Below are positions 24,891 through 34,372 of a DNA stretch of 64,000 nucleotides, piece after piece; position 1 is the first letter of the stretch; each line of letters starts with the position of its first letter. The notes beneath the pieces are model-generated. The model ran no database searches, was not told where the DNA came from, and saw only the letters and a list, made by a program, of their open reading frames with translations. The position numbers and the translations under genes are program-made. This stretch comes from Mediterranea massiliensis. Its GTDB lineage: Bacteria; Bacteroidota; Bacteroidia; Bacteroidales; Bacteroidaceae. The DNA lies in NCBI RefSeq assembly GCF_900128475.1, contig NZ_LT635836.1, positions 200,526-264,525 of the forward strand. Direction: 5' to 3'.

Positions 24891-27353
24891 TTATCTCAGT
24901 TTGGCATCCAGCTTGTTCTGCAGGTTCGTGATGAGCTTCTGCATGATTTTGTCGATCTGCTTCTCGTTGAGCGTGGCGTTCTCGTCCTGCAACAGGAAGC
25001 TGACGGCGTAGCTCTTCTTGCCGGCCTCGAGGTTCTTGCCTTCGTAGACATCGAACAGCTCGACTGACTTCAGGAGCTTCTTCTCGGTCTCGTAAGCAAT
25101 CTTTTCGATTTCGGCAAACTGGACCTTCTTGTCGATCAACAGGGCCAAGTCGCGCTTCACGGCGGGGAACTTGGAAATCTCCGTATAGCTGACCTTGATG
25201 TTCTTGATGGCCTTCATGAGCTCGTTCCAGTTGAGGTCGGCATAATAGACATCGTTCTCGATGTCAAACATCTTGAGCAACTTACGCTTTACAACGCCGA
25301 ACGAAGCCAGACGCTTGCCGCCGCGGGTGTTGACCGACAGGGCAGCCCCATAGATGTCGTCGGACAGATTGCCTACCACGAGGTCGTGCATGTGCAGCCC
25401 CATACGGGACAGAATATTTTCTACATGTGCCTTCAGCTCGTAGACCGAACTGTCTTCATCGGGATGGGCCCAAGAGTTGGAAACCTTCTTGCCGGTCATC
25501 CACAAGGCCATGTGATATTCTTCCGAATAAGCGGCAAGGGGTTTCTCGTCGTTCTTCTTCTCGGCAGTATAGTGATAGCAGTTGCCGAACTCGAAGAACT
25601 TCAGGTCGGCATTCTTGCGGTTGACGTTGCGCACGATGCTTTCCAGTCCGCCAAAGAGAAGGGTCTGACGCATGGCGTTCAGGTCGGCACTCAACGGATT
25701 CATCAGCATCACCAGACGGGAAGCCGGATAGGATTCGAGTCCGTCATAATAAGCGGCGCGTGTCAGGGAGTTGTTCAGGATTTCGTTGAAGCCGGCGCCT
25801 ACCAGCTGCTCGGCCACGAGGTTCTGTATCTTGTTGGATTCGTCGCAGGCACCTTTCGTCGTCAGGCTGGACTTCAGGGCGGTGGGAATCTCCACGTTGT
25901 TGTAACCATAAATGCGAAGGATGTCTTCGATGACATCGCAATCGCGCTGTACGTCCACGCGGTAAGGAGGAACGTCCAGCGTCAAGCCGTCGGCCGTCTC
26001 GCTGACAATCTTCATCTCGAGGCTCTTTACAATGCTCTTGATGGTATCGACGGGGATGGTCTTTCCGACCAGTGAATGAACCTTCTCATAGGAAAGTTCC
26101 ACGCGGAAATCGGCAACAGGACCGGTACATACGTCCTTGATTTCAGACGAGATGGTACCACCGGCCAGTTCCTTGACCATCAGGGCGGCCAGCTTCAGGC
26201 AATAGATGACACTGTTGGGGTCGATGCCGCGTTCGAAACGGAAGGAAGCATCGGTGCTCAGGCCGTGGCGACGGGCCGTCTTGCGCACCCAAGTGGGATG
26301 GAAATAGGCACTCTCGAGGAACACGTCCTTGGTGGCCTCGGTAGAACCCGAGTTCAATCCGCCGAACACACCGGCAATACACATGGGCTCTTCGCGGTTG
26401 CAAATCATCAGGTCGCGTTCGCTCAGCTTGCGCTCCACGCCGTCCAGCGTCACGAAAGGCGTACCTTCGGGCATGGTCTTTACGATGACTTCCCCACCCT
26501 TGATGGTATCGGCATCGAAGCAGTGAAGAGGCTGGCCGAATGCGTGAACGATGTAGTTGGTGACATCGACCACATTATTAATAGGACGCACGCCGATGGT
26601 GCGGAGCTTGTCCTGCAACCAGGAGGGACTTTCCTTGACGGTGACACCCTTGACGGTGACGCCTGCATAATGGGGACAAGCCTCGGTATTCTCGACCTTG
26701 ACGTTGATGTCCAGGTCGTGGTTGTCTACGGCGAAAGCCTCGACCGACGGACGTTTCAGGGTAGCCGTACGGCCATTCTCGATCAGCCAGGCATAGAGGT
26801 CGCGGGCCACACCGTAGTGCGAGCAGGCATCGGCACGGTTGGGCGTGATGTCCACCTCGAGCACATAGTCGCTCTTCACCTGATAGTAATCCTTGGCCAG
26901 CGTGCCGGGAACTACGTCGGCGGGCAATACGATGATGCCGGCATGGTCGGTGCCGATGCCTATCTCGTCTTCCGCACAAATCATTCCATTGGATTCCACT
27001 CCGCGAAGCTTTGATTTCTTGATGGTAAAGCACTGTTCTCCGTCATAGAGCTTGGTGCCCAGCGTGGCGACCACCACTTTCTGTCCGGCAGCTACATTGG
27101 GAGCGCCGCAGACAATCTGTACGGGTTCGCCCGAACCGAGGTTGACGGTGGTGACGTGCATGTGGTCTGAATTCGGATGAGGAACGCATGTCAGCACTTC
27201 GCCAATCACCAGTCCTTCCAGTCCGCCCTTGACGGTCTGCACTTCTTCCACACCGCCCGTCTCCAGTCCGATGGAGGTAAGCGCGGCGGCAACTTCGTCC
27301 GGCGTCAGGTCGAAATCGACATACTCTTTCAGCCAGTTATAAGAGATATTCAT
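24891..27353 (-). CDS. pheT: phenylalanine-tRNA ligase beta subunit
   Basis: 820 aa, full length. N-terminal tRNA-binding (EMAP-like) domain at about 40-150 (HPNSDHMHVTTVNLG), B3/B4 editing domain (DVTNYIVHAFGQPLHCFDAD), B5 domain, synthetase core (KFFEFGNCYH) and C-terminal anticodon-binding FDX-ACB domain (SKFPAVKRDLALLID). With PheS (not in the window) it charges tRNA-Phe. A -7 box lies at 27389-27396. The yebC and TSCPD genes follow on the same strand. Confidence 0.96.
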   Translation of the reverse strand: MNISYNWLKEYVDFDLTPDEVAAALTSIGLETGGVEEVQTVKGGLEGLVIGEVLTCVPHPNSDHMHVTTVNLGSGEPVQIVCGAPNVAAGQKVVVATLGTKLYDGEQCFTIKKSKLRGVESNGMICAEDEIGIGTDHAGIIVLPADVVPGTLAKDYYQVKSDYVLEVDITPNRADACSHYGVARDLYAWLIENGRTATLKRPSVEAFAVDNHDLDINVKVENTEACPHYAGVTVKGVTVKESPSWLQDKLRTIGVRPINNVVDVTNYIVHAFGQPLHCFDADTIKGGEVIVKTMPEGTPFVTLDGVERKLSERDLMICNREEPMCIAGVFGGLNSGSTEATKDVFLESAYFHPTWVRKTARRHGLSTDASFRFERGIDPNSVIYCLKLAALMVKELAGGTISSEIKDVCTGPVADFRVELSYEKVHSLVGKTIPVDTIKSIVKSLEMKIVSETADGLTLDVPPYRVDVQRDCDVIEDILRIYGYNNVEIPTALKSSLTTKGACDESNKIQNLVAEQLVGAGFNEILNNSLTRAAYYDGLESYPASRLVMLMNPLSADLNAMRQTLLFGGLESIVRNVNRKNADLKFFEFGNCYHYTAEKKNDEKPLAAYSEEYHMALWMTGKKVSNSWAHPDEDSSVYELKAHVENILSRMGLHMHDLVVGNLSDDIYGAALSVNTRGGKRLASFGVVKRKLLKMFDIENDVYYADLNWNELMKAIKNIKVSYTEISKFPAVKRDLALLIDKKVQFAEIEKIAYETEKKLLKSVELFDVYEGKNLEAGKKSYAVSFLLQDENATLNEKQIDKIMQKLITNLQNKLDAKLR

Positions 27354-27388
27354 ATCGTAATGTTTTTATTGTTTCCAAAAGTGACCTG

Positions 27389-27396
27389 CAAAGTTA
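27389..27396 (-). promoter_or_regulatory. -7 box upstream of pheT
   Basis: Minus-strand TAACTTTG (TAnnTTTG), 35 nt before the pheT ATG. No clear -33 element. Confidence 0.5.
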
Positions 27397-27471
27397 ATAA
27401 GTTTTTTTGTATCGTCGGGAATTCTCCTCCAAGAAAATACGCAAAAAGCCCGCAGGCGGCCATGAACAGAC

Positions 27472-28140
27472 CTACAGACGGGCCGAAAGAAGCGAAAGCA
27501 ACCAGTCTTCCAGACGCAGGCGGACTTCATCCATCGGCACTTCGCGTCCCAGTTCCTTCTGCAGGGAAGTCACTCCCTTGTCTACAAAGCCGCAGGGATG
27601 GATGTAGCTGAAATAGCGCAGATCGGTATCGACATTGAGCGCCAGGCCGTGCATGGTGACGAAATGACTGCTCCTCACACCGATGGCACATATCTTGCGG
27701 GCACGGGAAGTATCGCCTTCGAGCCAGACACCCGTCGCCTTGTCTACCCTGCCGGCTTTAATTCCATAGGAAGCGCATACGCCGATGACGGCCTCTTCGA
27801 GCAAGTGGACGTACTCCTTCAGCCCCAGACCGAAGTCTTCGAGATTCACAATCGGATAGCACACCTGCTGGCCGGGGCCGTGATAAGTAATGTCGCCCCC
27901 ACGGTCGATGTGGAAGTAAGAGGCTCCTATCCGCCGGAGCTGCTCTTCCCCCAAAAGCATATTGCCCTCCTTGCCGCTCCGCCCCAGGGTATAGACGTGC
28001 GGATGCTCGCAGAAGATGATACGGTTCACATACCCGCTGCCGGCCTTCTTGGCTTCAACCAGCTCATCAAAATATTCGGTCTGTCTCTTCCAGGCCTCGT
28101 CATAGGGAATCGTTCCCCAATTTTCAACCAATGTTTTCAT
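27472..28140 (-). CDS. lipB: octanoyl-[acyl carrier protein]:protein N-octanoyltransferase
   Basis: 222 aa. Moves the octanoyl group from ACP to lipoyl domains, the first step of lipoate synthesis. Seen: HPHVYTLGRSGKEGN, the conserved YHGPGQQVCYPIV, the Lys-region analogue GVRSSHFVTMHGLALNV and the catalytic Cys in IHPCGFVDKGVTSL. The start MKTLVENWGTIPYDEAW fits the family. A TACCTTTG box ends only 5 nt before this ATG (28146-28153), suggesting a leaderless or nearly leaderless mRNA. The glycine cleavage P protein, part of a lipoate-dependent system, is encoded further along. Confidence 0.95.
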   Translation of the reverse strand: MKTLVENWGTIPYDEAWKRQTEYFDELVEAKKAGSGYVNRIIFCEHPHVYTLGRSGKEGNMLLGEEQLRRIGASYFHIDRGGDITYHGPGQQVCYPIVNLEDFGLGLKEYVHLLEEAVIGVCASYGIKAGRVDKATGVWLEGDTSRARKICAIGVRSSHFVTMHGLALNVDTDLRYFSYIHPCGFVDKGVTSLQKELGREVPMDEVRLRLEDWLLSLLSARL

Positions 28141-28145
28141 GCCTG

Positions 28146-28153
28146 CAAAGGTA
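28146..28153 (-). promoter_or_regulatory. -7 box immediately before lipB
   Basis: Minus-strand TACCTTTG, ending 5 nt from the lipB ATG. If used, transcription would start at or next to the start codon. Confidence 0.5.
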
Positions 28154-28173
28154 AAATATTTCGGGAAAAAGAT

Positions 28174-28181
28174 TATCTTTG
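28174..28181 (+). promoter_or_regulatory. -7 box upstream of AraC-type regulator
   Basis: TATCTTTG at 26 nt before the ATG at 28208, divergent from the lipB box 20 bp away. No good -33 TTTG at the ideal spacing. Confidence 0.5.
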
Positions 28182-28207
28182 TCGCACCAAAATATAGCAT
28201 TGCCATT

Positions 28208-29041
28208 ATGGATTTTCCACATGTAGACCTCCCGGTAGACATCATTGCCTGGACGGATGTGACCGAGGACATTCTGAACATATACAAGCAGTCGTGCCGG
28301 CTGAAGGCCTGCATCTTCGCCCTGTGCCTCGAAGGCTCCATCACCGTATCCATCAACCTGATGGATACGGAAATCAAGCAGGGCGACTTCGTGGCGCTGC
28401 TGCCGGGCACCATCATCCAGTTCTATTCCCAGAACGAGAAGGTGCGCATCGGCTTCGTGGGCTTCTCCGAACAATGCATCGCGAAAGTGAACGTCGTACA
28501 GTCGACCCTGCACTCGTTCTCCTCCATCCTGCGGTCGCCCGTGCTCCACATCGAACCGACACTGGCCTCCTATTTCCAAGACTATTTCGCCCTGCTGGGC
28601 CGCGTCACGACCGGCCCCTACACGCTGGATACGGAGATGAACCGCCACATCCTGCAAGGTATGCTCTACGGCATCGACAAGCTGTACAGCGAAAGCCCGC
28701 ATATGGAAATCCATCCGCAAAGCCGCAAGGAAGAAATCTGCCGCAAACTGGTGCAGCTTGTCACCGAAAACTATACCCACGAACGGCGGGCACAGTTCTA
28801 TGCCGACAAGATGGGCATCTCCCTCCAGCACCTGAGCACCACCATCAAGCAGGTGACGGGGAAGAACATTCTCGACATCATCGCCCACATCATACTGATA
28901 GACGCCAAATCGAAACTGAAGTCTACGGACATGACTGTACAGGAGATAGCCTATTCGCTCAACTTTCCCAGCGCGTCGTTCTTCGGCAAATATTTCAAGC
29001 GCCACACCGGCGTAAGCCCGCAAGAATACAGGAACAGCTGA
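28208..29041 (+). CDS. AraC-family transcriptional regulator
   Basis: 277 aa. N-terminal cupin-like sensor part (about 20-110, with SITVSINLMDTEIKQGDFVALLPG) and a C-terminal AraC HTH pair (about 180-275): FYADKMGISLQHLSTTIKQVTGKN and MTVQEIAYSLNFPSASFFGKYFKRHTGVSPQEYR. Ligand and targets unknown. Divergent from lipB; stands alone. The in-frame ATG at 28139 would overlap the promoters and the lipB start, so 28208 is preferred. Confidence 0.92.
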   Translation: MDFPHVDLPVDIIAWTDVTEDILNIYKQSCRLKACIFALCLEGSITVSINLMDTEIKQGDFVALLPGTIIQFYSQNEKVRIGFVGFSEQCIAKVNVVQSTLHSFSSILRSPVLHIEPTLASYFQDYFALLGRVTTGPYTLDTEMNRHILQGMLYGIDKLYSESPHMEIHPQSRKEEICRKLVQLVTENYTHERRAQFYADKMGISLQHLSTTIKQVTGKNILDIIAHIILIDAKSKLKSTDMTVQEIAYSLNFPSASFFGKYFKRHTGVSPQEYRNS

Positions 29042-29108
29042 CGGCCGTCCCTGTAAAGAAAGCAAGAAAAAAGTTCTTCCATTTCTATTCGGGTTCATGA
29101 ATTAATCC

Positions 29109-29116
29109 TATATTTG
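29109..29116 (+). promoter_or_regulatory. -7 box upstream of DUF3298-like lipoprotein gene
   Basis: TATATTTG, 48 nt before the ATG at 29165; TTTC at 29082-29085 is a possible -33 at 23 nt spacing. Confidence 0.45.
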
Positions 29117-29164
29117 TCGCTAATGATTGAGTTCTATTTTAATATTCTAACAACAAAAATTGAT

Positions 29165-30013
29165 ATGAAAAAACATTCTGTCATCCTGCTGATGGTTTTG
29201 CTTGCAACAAGCTGCTTTTTCTATTCGTGCAACAACAAGATGCAGCCCGATACGGGCAAGTTCGTATTCGACAGCCTTCAGGTAGACCGCACGGAGCACC
29301 TCTTCGGAGATACAGCCAAGCCGTCCTGCAACATCCGCATCAACCTGACCAGCATCACCGGCTCGGACAACGAGAATTTGAAGGACAGCGTCAACCGCTA
29401 CGTGCTCTCCCTGTGCCTGGGCGAAAAATACATCAACCAGACACCTGCCGAAGCGATAAAGAACTATGTGGAAGCCTATGTAACCAACTACCGCAAGGAT
29501 CTGGAGCCGATGTATCAGCAGGAATCCAAGGAAGACACCGCCAGCATAGGCGCGTGGTATTCTTATTATAAAGGTATAGAAGGACACGTGCAGTTCTATC
29601 ACAAGGACCTGCTGGTCTATCGCATGGACTATAACGAATACACGGGAGGAGCCCACGGCATCTACATGACCACGTACCTGAACCTGAACCTGGCAACGCT
29701 GACTCCCATCCGGCTGGATGATCTCTTTGTACCCAATTACAAGGAAGCGCTGACCGACCTGCTATGGAACCAACTGATGGCCGACAACCACGTAGCTACC
29801 CACGAAGAACTGGAAGACATGGGATATACCAGTACCGGCGAGCTTGTCCCGACAGAGAACTTCTGCCTCAATCCAGACGGCATCACTTTCCACTACAATA
29901 TATACGAGATTGCCCCCTACGTCATGGGAGCTATCCAGATTACGTTGCCCTACGATGCCCTCAGCCATCTGTTGAACGACGAGACCTTCCTCCAGAACAA
30001 CGTAAAAAAATGA
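29165..30013 (+). CDS. DUF3298/RsiV-like lipoprotein
   Basis: 282 aa. Signal sequence MKKHSVILLMVLLATSC with two possible lipidation cysteines (C17 in LATSC, C23 in FYSC), then DUF4163-like segment (VDRTEHLFGDTAKPSCNIRINL) and a C-terminal DUF3298/RsiV-like part (YTGGAHGIYMTTYLNLNLATLTPIRLDDLFVP, FCLNPDGITFHYNIYEIAPYVMG). Related proteins are cell-surface lipoproteins or anti-sigma/peptidoglycan-related factors; function here unknown. ATG 29165 gives the clean signal peptide. rsmG begins 42 nt later on the same strand. Confidence 0.85.
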   Translation: MKKHSVILLMVLLATSCFFYSCNNKMQPDTGKFVFDSLQVDRTEHLFGDTAKPSCNIRINLTSITGSDNENLKDSVNRYVLSLCLGEKYINQTPAEAIKNYVEAYVTNYRKDLEPMYQQESKEDTASIGAWYSYYKGIEGHVQFYHKDLLVYRMDYNEYTGGAHGIYMTTYLNLNLATLTPIRLDDLFVPNYKEALTDLLWNQLMADNHVATHEELEDMGYTSTGELVPTENFCLNPDGITFHYNIYEIAPYVMGAIQITLPYDALSHLLNDETFLQNNVKK

Positions 30014-30055
30014 GGAACACCCCGCTCACTCCACATTTCTAAAGAAGAACTGAAC

Positions 30056-30679
30056 ATGGACATTATCCTGAAATATTTCCCTGAACTCAGCGACGTACAG
30101 AAGCAACAATTCGCTGCCCTGGAAGCGCTCTACACCGACTGGAATGCCAAAATCAACGTCATCTCGCGCAAGGACATCGGAAACTTGTACGAGCACCACG
30201 TGCTCCACTCACTGGGCATTGCCAAGGTGATCCGCTTCACGCCAGGAAGCCGCATCATGGACTTGGGGACAGGCGGAGGCTTTCCAGGCATTCCGCTGGC
30301 CATTCTCTTTCCAGAAGTGCATTTCCACCTGGTAGACAGCATCGGAAAGAAGGTACGCGTAGCCACCGAAGTGGCCCACAGCATCGGCCTCGGCAATGCC
30401 ACATTCAGCCACACCCGCGCCGAAGAAGTGAAGGACACATACGACTTCGTAGTGAGCCGTGCCGTCATGCCGCTGGCCGACCTGATGAAAATCATCCGCA
30501 AAAACATCTCCAGCCACCAACAGAATGCCCTGCCCAACGGGCTTATCTGCCTGAAAGGGGGAGAACTGGCAAACGAAACCATGCCTTTCCGACACAAGGC
30601 TACCACCTGGAACCTCAGCGACTATTTCGACGAGGAGTTCTTCCAAACCAAGAAAGTGGTATATGTACCGGTGGTATAA
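30056..30679 (+). CDS. rsmG: 16S rRNA (guanine527-N7)-methyltransferase
   Basis: 207 aa. SAM-binding motif IMDLGTGGGFPGIPLAILFP, N-terminal FAALEALYTDWNAKINVISRKD and HVLHSLGIAKV are RsmG/GidB signatures, and VVSRAVMPLADLM is the later conserved loop. Methylates G527 of 16S rRNA; loss gives low-level streptomycin resistance in other bacteria. Between a lipoprotein gene (42 nt) and a metallo-hydrolase gene (45 nt), all plus strand. Confidence 0.95.
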   Translation: MDIILKYFPELSDVQKQQFAALEALYTDWNAKINVISRKDIGNLYEHHVLHSLGIAKVIRFTPGSRIMDLGTGGGFPGIPLAILFPEVHFHLVDSIGKKVRVATEVAHSIGLGNATFSHTRAEEVKDTYDFVVSRAVMPLADLMKIIRKNISSHQQNALPNGLICLKGGELANETMPFRHKATTWNLSDYFDEEFFQTKKVVYVPVV

Positions 30680-30724
30680 GCAAAGAAGAATACAGGAATC
30701 AAGATACACATAGAAAGACCTGCC

Positions 30725-31372
30725 ATGAAGATAAAAAGATTTGAATTCAATATGTTTCCCGTAAACTGTTATGTTTTATGGGATGAAACCAACGAAGCGG
30801 CAGTCATAGACGCCGGCTGCTTCTACGAAGAAGAAAAGCAAGCCCTGAAAGGCTTCATCAAGGACAATCACCTGGAAGTGAAACATCTGCTGAACACCCA
30901 TCTCCATCTGGACCACATCTTCGGCAACCCCTTTATGCTGAAAGAATTCGGTCTGAAAGCCGAGGCCAACCAGGCAGATGAATATTGGATAGAAAACGCT
31001 CCGAAGCAGAGCCGGATGTTCGGTTTCCAACTGCAAGAGCAGCCTGTGCCGCTGGGCAAATACCTGCACGACGGAGACATCGTCACCTTCGGCCACACCC
31101 AACTGGAATGTATCCATGTGCCGGGACATTCGCCTGGTAGCCTGGTCTATTACTGTGCCGCCGACCACTGCATGTTCTCGGGCGACGTGCTCTTCCAGGG
31201 CAGCATCGGACGGGCAGACCTGGCCGGAGGCAATTTCGATGACCTCATCGACCACATTTGCAGCCGCCTTTTCGTCCTTCCCAATGATACCATTGTCTAT
31301 CCGGGCCATGGTGCACCGACAACCATCGGCATCGAAAAGGCAGAAAACCCGTTCTTCAGATATAAGGAATGA
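30725..31372 (+). CDS. metallo-beta-lactamase-fold hydrolase
   Basis: 215 aa, glyoxalase II-like MBL fold. Metal motif THLHLDHIFGN (HxHxDH), second His in HVPGHSPGSLVYY, Asp in CMFSGDVLFQGSIGRADL, final His in YPGHGAPTTIG. Of the YcbL/GloB-like group; probably a thioester hydrolase in the cytoplasm, substrate unknown. Same strand as rsmG and gcvP. Confidence 0.9.
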   Translation: MKIKRFEFNMFPVNCYVLWDETNEAAVIDAGCFYEEEKQALKGFIKDNHLEVKHLLNTHLHLDHIFGNPFMLKEFGLKAEANQADEYWIENAPKQSRMFGFQLQEQPVPLGKYLHDGDIVTFGHTQLECIHVPGHSPGSLVYYCAADHCMFSGDVLFQGSIGRADLAGGNFDDLIDHICSRLFVLPNDTIVYPGHGAPTTIGIEKAENPFFRYKE

Positions 31373-31426
31373 CGGGCCTCTCCCCGAAGACAACCAATTG
31401 TACAATTCCTATTAAATAATACAACC

Positions 31427-34276
31427 ATGATAAACGACTTGTTATCCAACCGTCACAACGGCATCAGCCCGAAGGACGAGGAAATCATGCTCCGCAAAAT
31501 AGGCGTGGGCAGCCTCGATGAGCTGATTGACAAAACCATTCCTTCGAACATACGCCTGAAAAAGCCGCTTGACCTGCCCCAGCCCATGACCGAATACGAA
31601 TTCGCGCAACACATTGCGCAAATCGCCTCCAAAAACAAGCTCTATACCACTTATATCGGTATGGGATGGTATGGGACCATCACACCGGCCGTCATCCAGC
31701 GCAATGTTTTTGAAAACCCCGTTTGGTATACCTCCTATACTCCCTATCAGACTGAAGTTTCGCAAGGACGTCTGGAGGCGCTGATGAACTTCCAAACCGC
31801 CGTGTCCGACCTTACCGGCATGCCCCTGGCAAACTGCTCCCTGCTGGACGAAGCAACTGCGGCAGCCGAAGCGGTCACCATGATGCATGCCCTGCGTTCG
31901 CGCCAGCAACAGAAGGACGGAGCCAATGTGGTATTTGTGGATGAAGCCATCTTCCCACAAACGTTGGCTGTAATGACGACCCGTGCCATCCCCCAAGGCA
32001 TCGTGCTCCGTACAGGCAAATACAATGAAATAGAGTTTACTCCCGACATGTTTGCCTGCGTACTCCAGTACCCCAATGCCAACGGCTGCATCGAGGATTA
32101 TCGGGCTTTTGTCGAGAAAGCCCATGCCGCGGGATGCAAGGTGGCCGTTGCAGCGGATATCCTGAGTCTGGCCCTGCTGACGCCTCCAGGAGAATGGGGA
32201 GCCGACATCGTTTTCGGATCGACCCAACGGCTGGGCACTCCGATGTTCTATGGAGGTCCTTCCGCCGCTTACTTCGCTACCCGCGACGAATACAAGCGCA
32301 ACATGCCGGGCCGCATCATCGGATGGTCCAAAGACAAATACGGCAAACTGTGCTACCGCATGGCACTCCAAACCCGCGAGCAACACATCAAACGTGAGAA
32401 GGCAACTTCGAACATCTGCACCGCACAGGCACTGCTCGCCACCATGGCCGGATTCTATGCCGTCTATCACGGACAAGAAGGCATCCGTACCATTGCCGGC
32501 CGCATACACAGCATCGCTGCATTCCTGGCCAAAGCTATCGGTAAATTGGGATACACTCAAGTAAACGCGACCTACTTCGACACCCTCCGCTTTGCACTGC
32601 CAGGCACCATCTCGGCCCAACAGATACGTACCATCGCCCTCAGCAAAGAAGTGAACTTACGATACTTTGACAACGGCGATGTAGGTATGAGCATCGATGA
32701 GACGACCGACATAGCGGCCATCAATACCCTGCTGGCCATCTTTGCCATTACAGCCGGCGTAGAGGCTCCGCAGATTTCCGATGTTCCCAATGCCTGCACA
32801 TTACCCAAAGAGTTGAAGCGCCAAACTTCTTATCTGACGCATGAAGTATTCTGCCGCTATCACACGGAAACTGAAATGATGCGTTACATCAAGCGCCTGG
32901 ACCGTAAGGATATCTCATTGGCCCACTCCATGATTTCACTGGGCTCGTGCACCATGAAGCTCAACGCGGCAGCAGAAATGCTTCCGCTCAGCCGACCGGA
33001 ATTCATGAACCTGCATCCGCTGGTACCCGAAGACCAGGCAGCAGGCTACAGAGAACTGATCCATAACCTTTGCGAAGAGCTGAAAGTCATTACAGGCATG
33101 GCCGGAGTGAGCCTCCAACCCAACTCGGGTGCAGCTGGTGAATATACTGGTCTGCGTGTCATCCGTGCCTACCTGGAAAGCATCGGACAGGGACACCGCA
33201 ACAAGATACTGATTCCTGCATCGGCCCACGGCACCAACCCGGCCAGTGCCGTTCAGGCCGGATTCACAACCGTAACTTGTGCCTGCGACGACCACGGCAA
33301 TGTCGACATGAATGACCTCCGCCTGAAAGCAGAGGAGAACAAGGACTCTTTGGCTGCCCTGATGATCACCTATCCTTCCACTCACGGTATCTTTGAAACC
33401 GAAATCGTGGAGATTTGCAAGATTATCCATGCCTGCGGAGCACAAGTCTATATGGACGGAGCCAACATGAATGCCCAGGTAGGTCTCACCAATCCGGGCT
33501 TCATCGGTGCCGATGTCTGCCACTTGAACCTGCACAAGACCTTTGCTTCACCTCACGGCGGAGGTGGTCCCGGTGTAGGTCCCATCTGCGTTGCTCCACA
33601 CCTCGTTCCGTTCCTGCCCGGACATGCCTTGTTCGGCAATTCGACCAACGAAGTGTCTGCCGCCCCGTTCGGCAGTGCCGGCATTCTGCCCATTACCTAC
33701 GGTTACATCCGAATGATGGGTACCGAAGGACTGACACGCGCCACCCGCACGGCCATTCTGAACGCCAACTATCTGGCAGCTTGCCTGCAAGACACGTACG
33801 GCATTGTCTATCGGGGAGCCCAAGGATTCGTGGGCCACGAAATGATTCTGGAATGCCGCAAGATACACGAAGAGACCGGTATCAGTGAAAACGACATTGC
33901 CAAACGTCTGATGGATTATGGGTACCACGCCCCCACTCTTTCCTTCCCGGTACACGGTACCTTGATGATAGAACCTACGGAAAGCGAAAGCCTGGCCGAA
34001 CTGGACAATTTTGTGGATGTAATGCTTCACATCTGGCAGGAAATACAAGAAGTAAAGGACGGACGTGCCGACAAGACTGACAACGTTCTGCTCAATGCAC
34101 CCCATCCCGAATATGAGGTGGTTGCTGACCAATGGGATCACAGCTACACACGCCAGAAAGCTGCTTACCCCACCGAAGCGGTCCGCGAGAACAAATTCTG
34201 GATTAACGTAGCCCGTGTGGACAATACATTGGGCGACCGCAAACTGTTGCCTACCCGCTACGGTACATTCGAATAA
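31427..34276 (+). CDS. gcvP: glycine dehydrogenase (aminomethyl-transferring), P protein
   Basis: 949 aa, single-chain form with both halves. Decarboxylates glycine with PLP and passes the aminomethyl group to the lipoyl H protein. N-terminal half shows MGWYGTITPAVIQRNVFENPVWYTSYTPYQ; the PLP lysine is in HLNLHKTFASPHGGGGPGVGP (about 690-710), with SLGSCTMKLNAAAEM and SAHGTNPASA in the C-terminal half. GcvT and GcvH are not in the window, so the system is scattered here. Confidence 0.96.
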   Translation: MINDLLSNRHNGISPKDEEIMLRKIGVGSLDELIDKTIPSNIRLKKPLDLPQPMTEYEFAQHIAQIASKNKLYTTYIGMGWYGTITPAVIQRNVFENPVWYTSYTPYQTEVSQGRLEALMNFQTAVSDLTGMPLANCSLLDEATAAAEAVTMMHALRSRQQQKDGANVVFVDEAIFPQTLAVMTTRAIPQGIVLRTGKYNEIEFTPDMFACVLQYPNANGCIEDYRAFVEKAHAAGCKVAVAADILSLALLTPPGEWGADIVFGSTQRLGTPMFYGGPSAAYFATRDEYKRNMPGRIIGWSKDKYGKLCYRMALQTREQHIKREKATSNICTAQALLATMAGFYAVYHGQEGIRTIAGRIHSIAAFLAKAIGKLGYTQVNATYFDTLRFALPGTISAQQIRTIALSKEVNLRYFDNGDVGMSIDETTDIAAINTLLAIFAITAGVEAPQISDVPNACTLPKELKRQTSYLTHEVFCRYHTETEMMRYIKRLDRKDISLAHSMISLGSCTMKLNAAAEMLPLSRPEFMNLHPLVPEDQAAGYRELIHNLCEELKVITGMAGVSLQPNSGAAGEYTGLRVIRAYLESIGQGHRNKILIPASAHGTNPASAVQAGFTTVTCACDDHGNVDMNDLRLKAEENKDSLAALMITYPSTHGIFETEIVEICKIIHACGAQVYMDGANMNAQVGLTNPGFIGADVCHLNLHKTFASPHGGGGPGVGPICVAPHLVPFLPGHALFGNSTNEVSAAPFGSAGILPITYGYIRMMGTEGLTRATRTAILNANYLAACLQDTYGIVYRGAQGFVGHEMILECRKIHEETGISENDIAKRLMDYGYHAPTLSFPVHGTLMIEPTESESLAELDNFVDVMLHIWQEIQEVKDGRADKTDNVLLNAPHPEYEVVADQWDHSYTRQKAAYPTEAVRENKFWINVARVDNTLGDRKLLPTRYGTFE

Positions 34277-34372
34277 GACGAACTGAAATAAAAAGAAGTG
34301 GCAGAAATGCCGGAACTGACAAATTGCTTCCGATATTCTGCCATTTTTTACATCATCAAACTTTTAACGTTT

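Noticed and set aside
31442..32620. 392-codon open frame antisense to gcvP
   Set aside because: No domain or start signal; the sense strand encodes an unmistakable P protein.
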